This document shows positions 53,104 to 61,616 of a stretch of 64,000 nucleotides of DNA, piece by piece. How positions within the stretch are numbered: position 1 is the first letter of the stretch; every line of letters begins with the position of its first letter. The DNA lies in assembly GCA_014238425.1 (NCBI GenBank), contig JABABD010000022.1, forward strand, positions 1 to 64,000. The letters are read 5' to 3'. A model generated the notes under the pieces. It made no database searches. It saw only the letters and a list, made by a program, of their open reading frames with translations, and had not been told where the DNA came from. A program made the translations under genes and the position numbers. This stretch comes from Flavobacteriaceae bacterium (lineage in GTDB: Bacteria; Bacteroidota; Bacteroidia; Flavobacteriales; Flavobacteriaceae).

Positions 53104-53769
53104 ATGAAACCATATATTTCTTTTATCGCACTACTTTTAATATTTTCTTCCTGTAAAGAGCAAAAAAATGAAGCCAACATAGAATCCAAAGAACTTACTA
53201 TAGCTGAAAAAATAGCTAAAGCTAATGGTGTAGATAATTGGACAAACGTTAATGAAATTCAATTTACGTTTAATGTCGATAGAGCTGATTCGCATTTTGA
53301 ACGCTCATGGGTTTGGAAGCCGAAAACAGATGATGTCACCATGATCACCTCTGCAAACACGGTTTCTTATAACAGAAAATCTATCGACTCGCTTTCAGAA
53401 AATGCAGATAAAGGCTTTATAAATGATAAGTTTTGGCTATTAGCTCCATACAATTTAGTTTGGGATGAAGGGACTACTATCAAAAACCAAGACAGCGTTA
53501 AAGCCAATTTAACAGATGACATATTTAGCAAATTAACCATTATATATGACTCGGAAGGTGGTTACACACCAGGTGACGCCTACGATTTTTATTATGATTC
53601 TGATTATTTAGTTAAGGAATGGGTGTTCAGAAAGAGCAATCAACCAGAACCATCTATGATTACTACTTGGGAAGATTACGAAGATTTCAACGGACTAAAA
53701 ATCTCAAAAACTCATAATGGTAAGGACAACAGTGTTAAACTCTATTTTACAAATATCAAGGTCAACTAA
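53104..53769 (+). CDS. Lipoprotein of unknown function
   Basis: This 221-residue protein has a signal peptide with lipobox FSSC (Cys 17). The body starts EKIAKANGVDNWTNVNEIQFTFNVD and is rich in beta strands with aromatic and acidic residues. It resembles the outer-membrane lipoprotein-carrier-like proteins common in Flavobacteria, but I cannot assign a function. It precedes the kynurenine operon but that operon has its own promoter. Confidence 0.72.
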   Translation: MKPYISFIALLLIFSSCKEQKNEANIESKELTIAEKIAKANGVDNWTNVNEIQFTFNVDRADSHFERSWVWKPKTDDVTMITSANTVSYNRKSIDSLSENADKGFINDKFWLLAPYNLVWDEGTTIKNQDSVKANLTDDIFSKLTIIYDSEGGYTPGDAYDFYYDSDYLVKEWVFRKSNQPEPSMITTWEDYEDFNGLKISKTHNGKDNSVKLYFTNIKVN

Positions 53770-53818
53770 CTAGTGAATTTCAGAATAATTAAGTCCCGTT
53801 TTAAACGATTTTAATTCC

Positions 53819-53826
53819 TATTTTTG
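53819..53826 (+). promoter_or_regulatory. -7 element of the kynurenine operon
   Basis: TATTTTTG fits TAnnTTTG and lies 23 bases before the kynU GTG start. Just upstream, at 53797-53807, is a short odd-length palindrome (CGTTT-T-AAACG) that could be a regulator site, though this is weak. Confidence 0.55.
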
Positions 53827-53849
53827 TGTAAAAGCCAAAAAAAACTCGC

Positions 53850-55115
53850 GTGTACAATTTTCAATCCAACCTCAATTACGCCAAACAATTAGATGCTTCA
53901 GATGAATTAGCTTCATATCGCGATAAATTTCACATACCGAAAGACAAAAATGGCAATGAGTTAATATACCTCTGTGGAAACTCTTTAGGATTACAACCTA
54001 AATCAACAAAAGACTATATAGATCAAGAGCTTGAAGATTGGGCAAATTTAGGTGTAGAAGGACATTTAGAAGCCAAGAACCCTTGGTTACCTTATCATGA
54101 GTTCTTAACAGAAAGCATGGCTAAATTGGTGGGAGCAAAGCCTATCGAAGTGGTCACAATGAACACTTTAACGGCGAATCTTCACTTTATGATGGTGTCG
54201 TTTTATCAGCCCACTAAAAGACGCTATAAAATACTCATAGAAGCAGATGCCTTCCCTTCTGACAAATATGCTGTAGAATCGCAATTACGTCATCATGGAT
54301 TTGATGATAAAGAAGGATTAGTTCTTTGGGAAGCGCGCGACGGTGAAGAATTAGCGAATTATGAAGATTTAGAAGGCATTCTAAAATCGCAAGGAGATGA
54401 AATTGCACTAGTAATGATTGGTGGTGTTAACTACTATACTGGACAATATTTCGATTTAAAACGCATCACAGAACTTGGCCATAAACATGGTTGTGTTGTC
54501 GGTTTTGACTGCGCTCATGGCGCAGGTAATGTAGAATTACATCTTCATGATTCAGGAGCAGATTTTGCCATTTGGTGTACTTATAAATATTTAAACTCTG
54601 GTCCTGGAAGTCTTTCTGGTTGCTTTGTACATGAACGTCATGCATACAACAAAGACCTTAACCGATTTACAGGATGGTGGAGCCATAATAAACAAACACG
54701 TTTTAACATGCGCCACGAATTTGATGTTTTACCTGGTGCTGAAGGCTGGCAATTAAGCAACCCTCCTATTCTATCTATGGCTGCCATTAAAGCATCATTA
54801 GATATGTTCAATGAAGTTGGCATTAAAAAGCTTAATGAAAAATCTAGAAAACTGACAGCTTACTTCGAGTTTTTGTTGAAACAATTAGGTGAAGATACTA
54901 TCAAAATTATAACGCCAAGCAATCCTGACGAACGCGGTTGTCAATTATCGATTCAAGTCAAAAATGCAGATAAGTCTTTACATGATAAATTAACAAGAGC
55001 AGGCATTATAAGTGATTGGCGAGAACCTGATGTTATTCGCTGTGCACCAGTGCCAATGTATAATTCTTATCAGGATATATACCAAATGGTCGAAAAACTA
55101 AAAGAGCTACTCTAA
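53850..55115 (+). CDS. kynU: Kynureninase
   Basis: This 421-residue PLP enzyme cleaves kynurenine or 3-hydroxykynurenine to (hydroxy)anthranilate and alanine. It begins with GTG. Key segments are IYLCGNSLGLQPKST, MNTLTANLHFMMVSFYQPT, GFDCAHGAGN and the PLP lysine in WCTYKYLNSGPGSLSGCF. It opens the tryptophan degradation operon. Its stop abuts the next ATG. Confidence 0.96.
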   Translation: MYNFQSNLNYAKQLDASDELASYRDKFHIPKDKNGNELIYLCGNSLGLQPKSTKDYIDQELEDWANLGVEGHLEAKNPWLPYHEFLTESMAKLVGAKPIEVVTMNTLTANLHFMMVSFYQPTKRRYKILIEADAFPSDKYAVESQLRHHGFDDKEGLVLWEARDGEELANYEDLEGILKSQGDEIALVMIGGVNYYTGQYFDLKRITELGHKHGCVVGFDCAHGAGNVELHLHDSGADFAIWCTYKYLNSGPGSLSGCFVHERHAYNKDLNRFTGWWSHNKQTRFNMRHEFDVLPGAEGWQLSNPPILSMAAIKASLDMFNEVGIKKLNEKSRKLTAYFEFLLKQLGEDTIKIITPSNPDERGCQLSIQVKNADKSLHDKLTRAGIISDWREPDVIRCAPVPMYNSYQDIYQMVEKLKELL

Positions 55116-55736
55116 ATGTATATTCCGAAAATATATGAAAACACGAATATGAATGAAGTAAAACACTTCATTCAAGAAAACAGTTTCGGGATTTTGATAA
55201 CCCAACAAAATGGAAAGTCTTTAGCAACACATATACCGTTAGAACTATCTACAAACAAAACTGGTAAAGATATACTAGTTGGTCATATATCTAAAGCCAA
55301 TCCACAATGGCATAATTTTAAAAATGGCGGAGAAGTATTAGCTATTTTTAATGGCCCACACAGCTACGTATCTTCCTCTTGGTATGATTTTGAAGAAGTT
55401 CCAACGTGGAATTACATCGCTGTACATATATATGGAGCTATAAAGACAATAGAAGGCGACGCACTTTATAAGTCGCTTAAAAATTTAATGGAGAAATACG
55501 AAAAGCCATCAAAAAACCCTGCGAAAATTGAAGACATGTCTGATAAGACAATGAGGCAAATCAATGGCATTATTGGATTTGAAATTGAGATTACTGACAT
55601 TCAAGCGGCTTATAAGTTATCACAAAATAGAGATGCCAAAAATCATCAAGTTATTGTTGATGAATTAGAAAATACAAATGATTCAGGTTCGAAAGCTATT
55701 GCTCAACAAATGAAAAAAGAACGAAAGAAGAGATAA
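55116..55736 (+). CDS. FMN-binding PaiB-family protein
   Basis: This 206-residue protein is of the PaiB/FMN-binding split-barrel family: the N-terminal MYIPKIYENTNMNEVKHFIQENSFGILIT, GHISKANPQWHNF, NGPHSYVSSSWYDFEEVPTWNYIAVHIYG and an MRQINGIIGFEI segment are typical. The name as a negative transcriptional regulator comes from Bacillus. In this operon an enzymatic or flavin-related role is possible, for instance supplying flavin for Kmo, but that is speculation. Confidence 0.87.
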   Translation: MYIPKIYENTNMNEVKHFIQENSFGILITQQNGKSLATHIPLELSTNKTGKDILVGHISKANPQWHNFKNGGEVLAIFNGPHSYVSSSWYDFEEVPTWNYIAVHIYGAIKTIEGDALYKSLKNLMEKYEKPSKNPAKIEDMSDKTMRQINGIIGFEIEITDIQAAYKLSQNRDAKNHQVIVDELENTNDSGSKAIAQQMKKERKKR

Positions 55737-55745
55737 CAAAATAGC

Positions 55746-55847
55746 TGTCACCTCGAGCATTATCGAAATCCATATATATTTGGATTGAAGATAGTAATCG
55801 CAGCTTAACGAGAGGTTATTTAGGTCTCGACTCCGCTCGACCCGACA
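55746..55847. repeat. Paired inverted hairpin repeat without a gene (MITE/REPIN-like)
   Basis: The left end (55746-55766) begins TGTCACCTCGAGC and agrees at 16 of 21 positions, without gaps, with the left end of the GIY-YIG element at 59845. The right end (55823-55847) begins GGTCTCGACTCCGCTCGACC and ends GACA; it differs from the right end of that element at two positions. About 56 bp with an inner AATCC/GGATT hairpin lie between. It fills the kynurenine operon gap before kmo and looks like a non-autonomous copy. Confidence 0.72.
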
Positions 55848-55858
55848 TTATATATTAT

Positions 55859-57256
55859 ATGAGTAAAAAAGAAAACATATTGATTATTGGTGCAGGACTT
55901 TGCGGGTCACTTCTCGCCTTGCGTCTGGCACAAAGAGGTTATACCGTACACGTATACGAAAGTAGGCCAGATTTAAGAACGACAGATATTGCTGCCGGTC
56001 GTTCTATTAATTTAGCACTATCAGATAGAGGGTTAAAAGCGATGCGATTAGCAGGTGTAGAGGACAAAGTAAAACCTTTATGCATACCCATGTATGGTAG
56101 ATTAATTCATGATAAAGAAGGTAATACCTTTCCCTCTAATTATTCAGGAAGAAATGGGGAATACATTAACTCGATTTCTAGAGGAGAACTAAATGGTTTA
56201 TTACTCTCTGAAGCCGATTTGTATGACAACCTAACTATCCATTTCAACAAAAAATGTATTAGTGTAGATATTGAAAACAATGTCGCTTCCTTTTATGAAT
56301 ATGAAACCAAAACAGAGTTTGAAGTCAAGGGCGATGTAATTTTCGGAACAGATGGCGCCGGTTCTTCACTAAGAAAAAGCTATTACTTAGAACGCAAGTT
56401 CTTATTCAGTTACTCACAAAATTGGCTAACACATGGTTACAAAGAATTGGAAATTCCCGCGGCAAAGGATGGCAAACATCTAATAAGTAAGGATTATCTT
56501 CATATATGGCCACGCGGCGATTATATGCTTATTGCTTTAGCAAATTTAGACGGAAGCTTTACAGTAACATTGTTCTTGAGCTATAAAGAGGGCCACTACA
56601 ATTTCAACAATCTTACTACCGAAGAAAATATTACCGCGTTCTTCAAAGAGCAATTTCCAGATGCTTTAGAGCTTATACCAAATATAACAGCAGAATTCGC
56701 CAACAATCCAACAGGGCCATTGGGTACCGTAAAGTGTTCTCCGTGGCATTATAAGAATAAAACCCTATTGATGGGAGATGCAGCACACGCAATCGTACCC
56801 TTTTATGGCCAAGGTATGAATGCCTCTTTTGAAGATGTAACCGTGTTTGATGCCATTCTGGAAAAGCATGAAGGCGATTGGGAAACTATATTCAAAGCCT
56901 ATGAAAAATCGAGGAAAGAAGATACCGACGCCATTGCCGATTTAGCCATTGACAATTATTACGAAATGCGAGATCATGTTGCAAATCCTATTTTCAAGGA
57001 AAAGCGTACTTTGGAAATGGCTTTTGAAAAAGAATTCCCAACTGAGTATTTTTCAAAATATTCAATGGTAACATTCAATGAGGATATTTCTTATAGCGAT
57101 GCTATGAAAAAAGGAAGGGCTCAAGACAAAGCTATCCTGAATATGATTGCTGGTAAAGAAATAAATATGAATAGTGACTTGAAAACATTATTAACTCGAG
57201 TTAAGCAAGAAACTCAAGCCATTTTGCAAGATGACAGAATTGCTGGATTAAAATAA
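55859..57256 (+). CDS. kmo: Kynurenine 3-monooxygenase
   Basis: This 465-residue FAD enzyme hydroxylates kynurenine. It shows the dinucleotide-binding [19 protein letters not shown], the [14 protein letters not shown] segment specific to Kmo, [16 protein letters not shown], and [25 protein letters not shown]. The C-terminal part is hydrophilic. It is separated from paiB by a hairpin repeat and followed 5 bases later by ridA. Confidence 0.96.
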   Translation: MSKKENILIIGAGLCGSLLALRLAQRGYTVHVYESRPDLRTTDIAAGRSINLALSDRGLKAMRLAGVEDKVKPLCIPMYGRLIHDKEGNTFPSNYSGRNGEYINSISRGELNGLLLSEADLYDNLTIHFNKKCISVDIENNVASFYEYETKTEFEVKGDVIFGTDGAGSSLRKSYYLERKFLFSYSQNWLTHGYKELEIPAAKDGKHLISKDYLHIWPRGDYMLIALANLDGSFTVTLFLSYKEGHYNFNNLTTEENITAFFKEQFPDALELIPNITAEFANNPTGPLGTVKCSPWHYKNKTLLMGDAAHAIVPFYGQGMNASFEDVTVFDAILEKHEGDWETIFKAYEKSRKEDTDAIADLAIDNYYEMRDHVANPIFKEKRTLEMAFEKEFPTEYFSKYSMVTFNEDISYSDAMKKGRAQDKAILNMIAGKEINMNSDLKTLLTRVKQETQAILQDDRIAGLK

Positions 57257-57261
57257 AAATT

Positions 57262-57663
57262 ATGAGTGATAAAGTAACACCTAGAGGAGCCTATCCGCAT
57301 ACTAAACGCGTTGGTGATTTCATTTTTGTATCAGGCACTAGTTCAAGAAGAGCGGACAACACCATCGCTGGTGTAGATATTATTGACGAAATGGGCACTA
57401 AACGATTGAATGTAGAAGTCCAGACGCGTGAAGTTATCAAGAACATTGAAAAAAATCTCGCTAAAGAAGGTGCAGCTCTAGCAGATGTTGTAGATGTGTC
57501 ATCATTTTTAGTGAACATGAACGACTTTGCAGGTTATAACAAAGCTTATGCCGAATTTTTTAATGCAGAAACTGGACCAACACGCACCACTGTCGCTGTA
57601 CACCAATTACCACATCCAGATTTGGTAGTAGAGATTAAGGTCATGGCATATAAACCACTATAA
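57262..57663 (+). CDS. RidA-family deaminase, probably 2-aminomuconate deaminase
   Basis: This 133-residue protein has the RidA fold: [73 protein letters not shown], and [26 protein letters not shown] with the conserved Arg and Glu. Inside an operon with the 2-aminomuconate semialdehyde dehydrogenase it is best explained as 2-aminomuconate deaminase, which in pseudomonads is also a RidA relative. A general imine-deaminase role is the alternative. Confidence 0.85.
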   Translation: MSDKVTPRGAYPHTKRVGDFIFVSGTSSRRADNTIAGVDIIDEMGTKRLNVEVQTREVIKNIEKNLAKEGAALADVVDVSSFLVNMNDFAGYNKAYAEFFNAETGPTRTTVAVHQLPHPDLVVEIKVMAYKPL

Positions 57664-58398
57664 ATGATTGCATTTTTTCGTCATATCCGAAAATCATTAC
57701 TCATGGGAAACAATACATCAAAATACTTTAAATACGCCATTGGAGAAATAGTACTGGTAGTCATTGGTATTTTAATTGCACTTAGTATTAATAACTGGAA
57801 TGAAACAAAAAAAGAAAAAGAGCGACAAGTCTTAACAGAGATTATCTCAGATTTAGAGCATACACTTTTAGATTTAGATAGAGTTATCAATAAAAGAACC
57901 AACAATTTAAACAGAACTATTAATTCGATTAAAACAATAATTGATGTCCTTGAAACTAATAAACCTTATCATGATTCTCTAGCTTATCATTTTAGAGCAG
58001 TAAACGCTTACGATGATATTGATTTTAAAACCAGTGGTTATCAATCTTTAGTATCAATAGGAACTGACCTTGTTGAAAACCCTAAGCTTCGTTCAGCTAT
58101 TGGAAAATTCCATACCTCATCTATTGACAATACTAAAGGAAGTTTTCAAGAGGTACATTTAGATTTTTATAGCTATATGATAGAATATTACAGAAAAAAA
58201 ATCACGACAGTTTTTGGCGAAAATTCTAGTGAAAAAATAGAACCCAATGATTTTGAAACATTAAAAAAAGACAAAGAATATGTACAGTCATTAAAAGCCT
58301 TTTTGAGTGTAAACACAGGTTATCTTGACACCTTAAATAAGGTCAAAGATGAAGCAGAACAATTAAAAGTTGATATAAAAAACTATTTAACAAATTGA
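57664..58398 (+). CDS. DUF6090 membrane protein
   Basis: This 244-residue protein has the hallmark N-terminus of DUF6090: FFRHIRKSLLMGNNTSKYFKYAIGEIVLVVIGILIALSINNWNE, with a membrane helix near 29-45, then a helical extracytoplasmic domain. These proteins are very common in Flavobacteria and have no known function. The gene starts directly after ridA and overlaps the dehydrogenase start, so it is translated together with the kynurenine enzymes. Confidence 0.82.
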   Translation: MIAFFRHIRKSLLMGNNTSKYFKYAIGEIVLVVIGILIALSINNWNETKKEKERQVLTEIISDLEHTLLDLDRVINKRTNNLNRTINSIKTIIDVLETNKPYHDSLAYHFRAVNAYDDIDFKTSGYQSLVSIGTDLVENPKLRSAIGKFHTSSIDNTKGSFQEVHLDFYSYMIEYYRKKITTVFGENSSEKIEPNDFETLKKDKEYVQSLKAFLSVNTGYLDTLNKVKDEAEQLKVDIKNYLTN

Positions 58399-59834
58399 AC
58401 ATACAAAACTACATAAACGGGAATTTTCATAATCCAATTCAAGGCAACTGGATAGACAACTATAACCCATCTAATGGAGAAATTTACGGGCAAATACCTA
58501 ACTCATCTAAAGAAGATGTAGAGAATGCCTATATCGCTGCAAAGTCAGCATTTCCTGTGTGGTCTCAAACTACTCTCGAAGAACGCAGTCGAATCATGAT
58601 TAAGATTTCGGAGTTACTAGAAGTAAATTTGCAACATTTCGCAGAAGCGGAGAGTAAAGACAATGGAAAGCCCGTTTCTTTGGCAAAAACCGTAGATATC
58701 CCAAGAGCTGCAAGTAATTTTAGATTCTTCGGCAATGCTATCACGCAGTTTGCAAGTGAAAGCCATGAAAGTATTGGTCAGCAAGCCATCAACTATACAT
58801 TACGACAACCAATTGGCGTTGTAGGCTGTATTTCACCTTGGAATCTCCCACTCTATTTGTTTACATGGAAAATTGCACCCGCTATTGCAGCTGGAAATTG
58901 TGTGGTCGCTAAACCGAGTGAAGTCACGCCAATGACAGCGTATTTACTAGGAGAAATCTGCAACGAAGCAGGATTGCCAAGAGGCGTTTTAAATATAGTT
59001 CATGGCTTGGGAACAACTACTGGTCAAGCCATTGTTGAGCATCCAGACATTAAAGCCATTAGTTTTACTGGAGGTACGGCAACAGGAGCACATATCGCTA
59101 GAGTTGCTGCGCCGATGTTTAAGAAACTATCTTTAGAATTAGGTGGTAAGAATCCTAACATCATATTCGCCGATTGTGATTATGACGACATGCTAAGCAC
59201 AACGGCTCGCTCGTCTTTTGCGAATCAAGGGCAGATATGTTTATGTGGAAGTAGAATCTTTGTTGAAGCCTCAATTTATGAGAAATTCAAAGTAGATTTT
59301 GTTGAAAAAATCAAGAAATTAAAAGTGGGGCATCCATCAGAAGAATCAACAAATATTGGAGCTTTAGTCTCCAAACCACATTTAGAAAAAGTCATGCAAT
59401 ACATTGATATTGCAAAAGAAGAAAACGGAAAGATTCTTTGTGGCGGAAACGAAGTAACTGTAAAGGGTTACGAAAACGGGTATTATCTAGAACCAACAGT
59501 AATCGAGGTACCTAATGACGAATGTCGTGTGAATCAAGAAGAAATATTCGGACCTGTTGTAACTATCATGCCATTTGATTCAGAAGACGAAGTGCTTCAG
59601 ATGGCAAATAAAGTGAAGTACGGACTATCAGCAACGCTTTGGACCAATGACCTAAAACGTACTATGCGTATGAGCAACCAATTGCAAGTAGGAATTGTAT
59701 GGGTAAACACATGGATGATGCGAGATTTACGCACGCCCTTTGGCGGAGTAAAAGCAAGTGGTGTAGGTCGCGAAGGTGGATTTGAAGCGTTACGATTTTT
59801 TACCGAAGCTAAGAATGTGTGTATAAAATATTAA
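58395..59834 (+). CDS. Aldehyde dehydrogenase, probably 2-aminomuconic-6-semialdehyde dehydrogenase
   Basis: This 479-residue protein uses a TTG start that overlaps the preceding TGA. It has the NAD-dependent aldehyde dehydrogenase motifs: GCISPWNLPLYLFTWKIAPAIAAGNCVVAKPSE, SFTGGTATGAHIA, catalytic Glu in LSLELGGKNPN, and catalytic Cys in FANQGQICLCGSRIFV. In this operon the substrate is most likely 2-aminomuconate semialdehyde, the product of ACMSD. The assignment of substrate rests on context. Confidence 0.92.
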   Translation: MNIQNYINGNFHNPIQGNWIDNYNPSNGEIYGQIPNSSKEDVENAYIAAKSAFPVWSQTTLEERSRIMIKISELLEVNLQHFAEAESKDNGKPVSLAKTVDIPRAASNFRFFGNAITQFASESHESIGQQAINYTLRQPIGVVGCISPWNLPLYLFTWKIAPAIAAGNCVVAKPSEVTPMTAYLLGEICNEAGLPRGVLNIVHGLGTTTGQAIVEHPDIKAISFTGGTATGAHIARVAAPMFKKLSLELGGKNPNIIFADCDYDDMLSTTARSSFANQGQICLCGSRIFVEASIYEKFKVDFVEKIKKLKVGHPSEESTNIGALVSKPHLEKVMQYIDIAKEENGKILCGGNEVTVKGYENGYYLEPTVIEVPNDECRVNQEEIFGPVVTIMPFDSEDEVLQMANKVKYGLSATLWTNDLKRTMRMSNQLQVGIVWVNTWMMRDLRTPFGGVKASGVGREGGFEALRFFTEAKNVCIKY

Positions 59835-59844
59835 TAAACCAAAA

Positions 59845-59869
59845 TGTCTCCTCGAGCGCAGTCGAGAGG
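59845..59869 (-). repeat. Left hairpin repeat of the GIY-YIG element
   Basis: Read on the minus strand it is CCT-CT-CGA, loop CTGCGC, TCG-AGG, then AGACA. The blocks TGTCTCCTCGA and TCGAGAGG recur exactly in the valS repeat. It lies 10 bases after the stop codon of the dehydrogenase gene. Confidence 0.75.
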
Positions 59870-59874
59870 TTTTT

Positions 59875-60195
59875 ATGAAACTATATTACGTTTACATACT
59901 CGAATGTTTTGATGGACTAACTTACACAGGTGTTACAAATAATATTTTAAAGCGTTTGGAACAGCATCAAAAGGGGTTAAATAAAAGTTGTTTCACATAT
60001 CGAAGAAGGCTTCTAAAATTAATTTTTCAACAAGAGTTTAACGATATTGAACAAGCTATACATTTCGAAAAGAAAATTAAAAATTGGAGTGGGAAAAAGA
60101 AACTAGCTATAGCAAATGGAGAGTATGATTTGTTACAAATTTTATCTGAATGTAGAAATGTTTCACATTCAAAATACAAACCAGAAACTAAATAG
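59875..60195 (+). CDS. GIY-YIG endonuclease-domain protein
   Basis: This 106-residue protein is a single GIY-YIG nuclease domain of the UvrC-like/UPF0213 kind: YYVYILECFDGLTYTGVTNN has the two-strand motif (VYI 6-8, YTG 17-19), then R27 and H31 in LKRLEQHQKG and the metal-binding E65 in AIHFEKKIKNW. All expected catalytic positions are occupied. There is no extra DNA-binding domain. It is the only gene in the operon with no evident link to tryptophan degradation, and hairpin repeats enclose it closely. Confidence 0.92.
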   Translation: MKLYYVYILECFDGLTYTGVTNNILKRLEQHQKGLNKSCFTYRRRLLKLIFQQEFNDIEQAIHFEKKIKNWSGKKKLAIANGEYDLLQILSECRNVSHSKYKPETK

Positions 60196-60219
60196 GTCTC
60201 GACTGCGCTCGACCAGACA
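60195..60219 (+). repeat. Right hairpin repeat of the GIY-YIG element
   Basis: It reads GGT-CT-CGA, loop CTGCGC, TCG-ACC, then AGACA. A near-identical copy (two changes) forms the right end of the 55746-55847 repeat. Its first base is the last base of the GIY-YIG stop codon; it ends 11 bases before the SDR start. Confidence 0.75.
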
Positions 60220-60230
60220 AAAACATAAAT

Positions 60231-61013
60231 ATGGATTTAAAACTCAACAATAAAAAAGCACTTGTCTGCGGTAGTACTGCAGGAATAGGAAAAGCAACCG
60301 CTATAGCTTTGGCAGCAGAAGGTGTTCAAGTAACACTAATCGCCCGAAACGAAAACAAATTGAAGGCTGTTCTAGAAGAATTACCTCAGCAAAGATCACA
60401 TGATTATATTGTTGCAGATTTTTCTAATCCTGAAGCATTAAAAACAATCGTTTCAGAATATGTATCCAAAAATCACGGGTTTCATATCTTAGTTAACAAT
60501 ACAGGAGGTCCAAAAGGAGGTCCTGTATTTTCAGCAGAGATCAATGAGTTTGAAAATGCCTTTACACAACACCTTAAATGCAATCATGTGTTAGTGCAAA
60601 CCGTTGTTCCTTTTATGAAAGCGCAAAATTATGGTCGTATTATTAATGTCATTTCAACCTCCGTAAAACAACCACTAGATGGTCTTGGTGTTAGCAATAC
60701 CATTAGAGGTGCTGTGGCCAATTGGAGCAAGACACTTGCTAACGAACTCGGGCAGTTTGGCATTACTGTAAATAATGTGTTGCCTGGTGCAACAGCTACA
60801 GAACGTTTATCTGAAATCATAAAGAACAAATCAGCTAAAAGTGGTGTATCTGAAGATGAGGCTAGCAATGCTATGAAGAATGCCGTTCCTGCAAAGCGTT
60901 TTGCAAAACCTGAAGAAACAGCAAATGCTATAACCTTCTTAGCAAGTGACGCTGCCAGTTACATTAACGGAATTAATCTTCCTGTTGATGGAGGACGAAC
61001 AAAATCTTTGTAA
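60231..61013 (+). CDS. SDR-family protein with altered catalytic motif
   Basis: This 260-residue protein has the Rossmann motif of short-chain dehydrogenases (KKALVCGSTAGIGKATAIALAAEG), the NNTGG loop and VISTSVKQP with the active-site Ser. The usual YxxxK is missing: the aligned stretch reads SNTIRGAV, so Tyr and Lys are replaced. The C-terminus (AITFLASDAASYINGINLPVDGG) is normal. A redox role is therefore uncertain. It lies in the kynurenine operon before HAAO. Confidence 0.85.
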   Translation: MDLKLNNKKALVCGSTAGIGKATAIALAAEGVQVTLIARNENKLKAVLEELPQQRSHDYIVADFSNPEALKTIVSEYVSKNHGFHILVNNTGGPKGGPVFSAEINEFENAFTQHLKCNHVLVQTVVPFMKAQNYGRIINVISTSVKQPLDGLGVSNTIRGAVANWSKTLANELGQFGITVNNVLPGATATERLSEIIKNKSAKSGVSEDEASNAMKNAVPAKRFAKPEETANAITFLASDAASYINGINLPVDGGRTKSL

Positions 61014-61049
61014 CTTTATAAAATTACGCAACTCATAACCCATAAAACA

Positions 61050-61583
61050 ATGAGCAAATTAGTTTCTCCGTTGAATTTTAAAGCATGGATTGAAGAAAAC
61101 AGGCATTTATTAAAACCGCCTGTTGGCAACAAATGTGTTTGGAAAGATGGCGATTTTATAGTGATGGTCGTTGGCGGACCAAATAGTAGAAAGGATTATC
61201 ATTATAATGAAACACCAGAATTTTTCTACCAACTTGAAGGTGATATCGTCTTAAAAATTATTGATAAAGGCACTCCCAAGGATGTCCATATAAAAGAAGG
61301 AGATATTTATTTATTACCACCAAAAGTACCGCATTCGCCTCAACGTGGTGCTAATACAGTAGGTTTGGTTATTGAATATAAACGTCCTAAAGGCATGCGA
61401 GATGCTTTGCTTTGGTTCTGCGAAAATTGTGTTACTAAACTCTATGAAGAAGACTTTACAGTAAAGAACATAGAAACAGACATGCCAAAGATTTTTGATA
61501 ATTATTATAGCGACCATGACAAACGTAGTTGTCCAAACTGTAGTGAAGTTATGCAGCCGCCTAAAAAAGTTCAAATTGAATAA
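61050..61583 (+). CDS. nbaC: 3-hydroxyanthranilate 3,4-dioxygenase
   Basis: This 177-residue cupin enzyme opens the ring of 3-hydroxyanthranilate. The iron ligands are likely H51 and E57 in DYHYNETPEFFYQLEGD and H95 in VPHSP. The C-terminal second metal site has C124 and C127 (FCENC) and C161 and C164 (CPNC), as in bacterial HAAO with a rubredoxin-like iron. The symbol follows the Pseudomonas name. It is 34 bases before the ACMSD gene. Confidence 0.95.
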   Translation: MSKLVSPLNFKAWIEENRHLLKPPVGNKCVWKDGDFIVMVVGGPNSRKDYHYNETPEFFYQLEGDIVLKIIDKGTPKDVHIKEGDIYLLPPKVPHSPQRGANTVGLVIEYKRPKGMRDALLWFCENCVTKLYEEDFTVKNIETDMPKIFDNYYSDHDKRSCPNCSEVMQPPKKVQIE

Positions 61584-61616
61584 ACTTAAAGATTCCTGAC
61601 CTCTCAGGACCCATAT

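Larger units (their letters stand above)
59845..60219. mobile_element. Putative minimal mobile element: GIY-YIG gene between inverted hairpin repeats
   Basis: A 25-bp repeat at 59845-59869 begins TGTCTCCTCGAGCGCAGTCG, and its inverted partner at 60195-60219 ends TCGACCAGACA; they agree at 21 of 25 positions. Each copy can fold as a 6-bp hairpin with a CT bulge and a six-base loop. The four differences are two changed pairs, GG/CC against CC/GG, so pairing is kept. The 321-bp gene inside starts 5 bases after the left repeat and its TAG stop uses the first base of the right one. AAAA flanks both ends, too simple to count as a target duplication. Confidence 0.7.

Noticed and set aside
57193-57200. 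CTCGAG in kmo as another repeat copy
   Set aside because: Only the six-base core is present, with no hairpin or TGTC/GACA end; it encodes normal Kmo residues.
59841-60223. AAAA on both sides of the GIY-YIG element as a target-site duplication
   Set aside because: Four A residues are expected by chance in such AT-rich DNA; no other copy shows a duplication.
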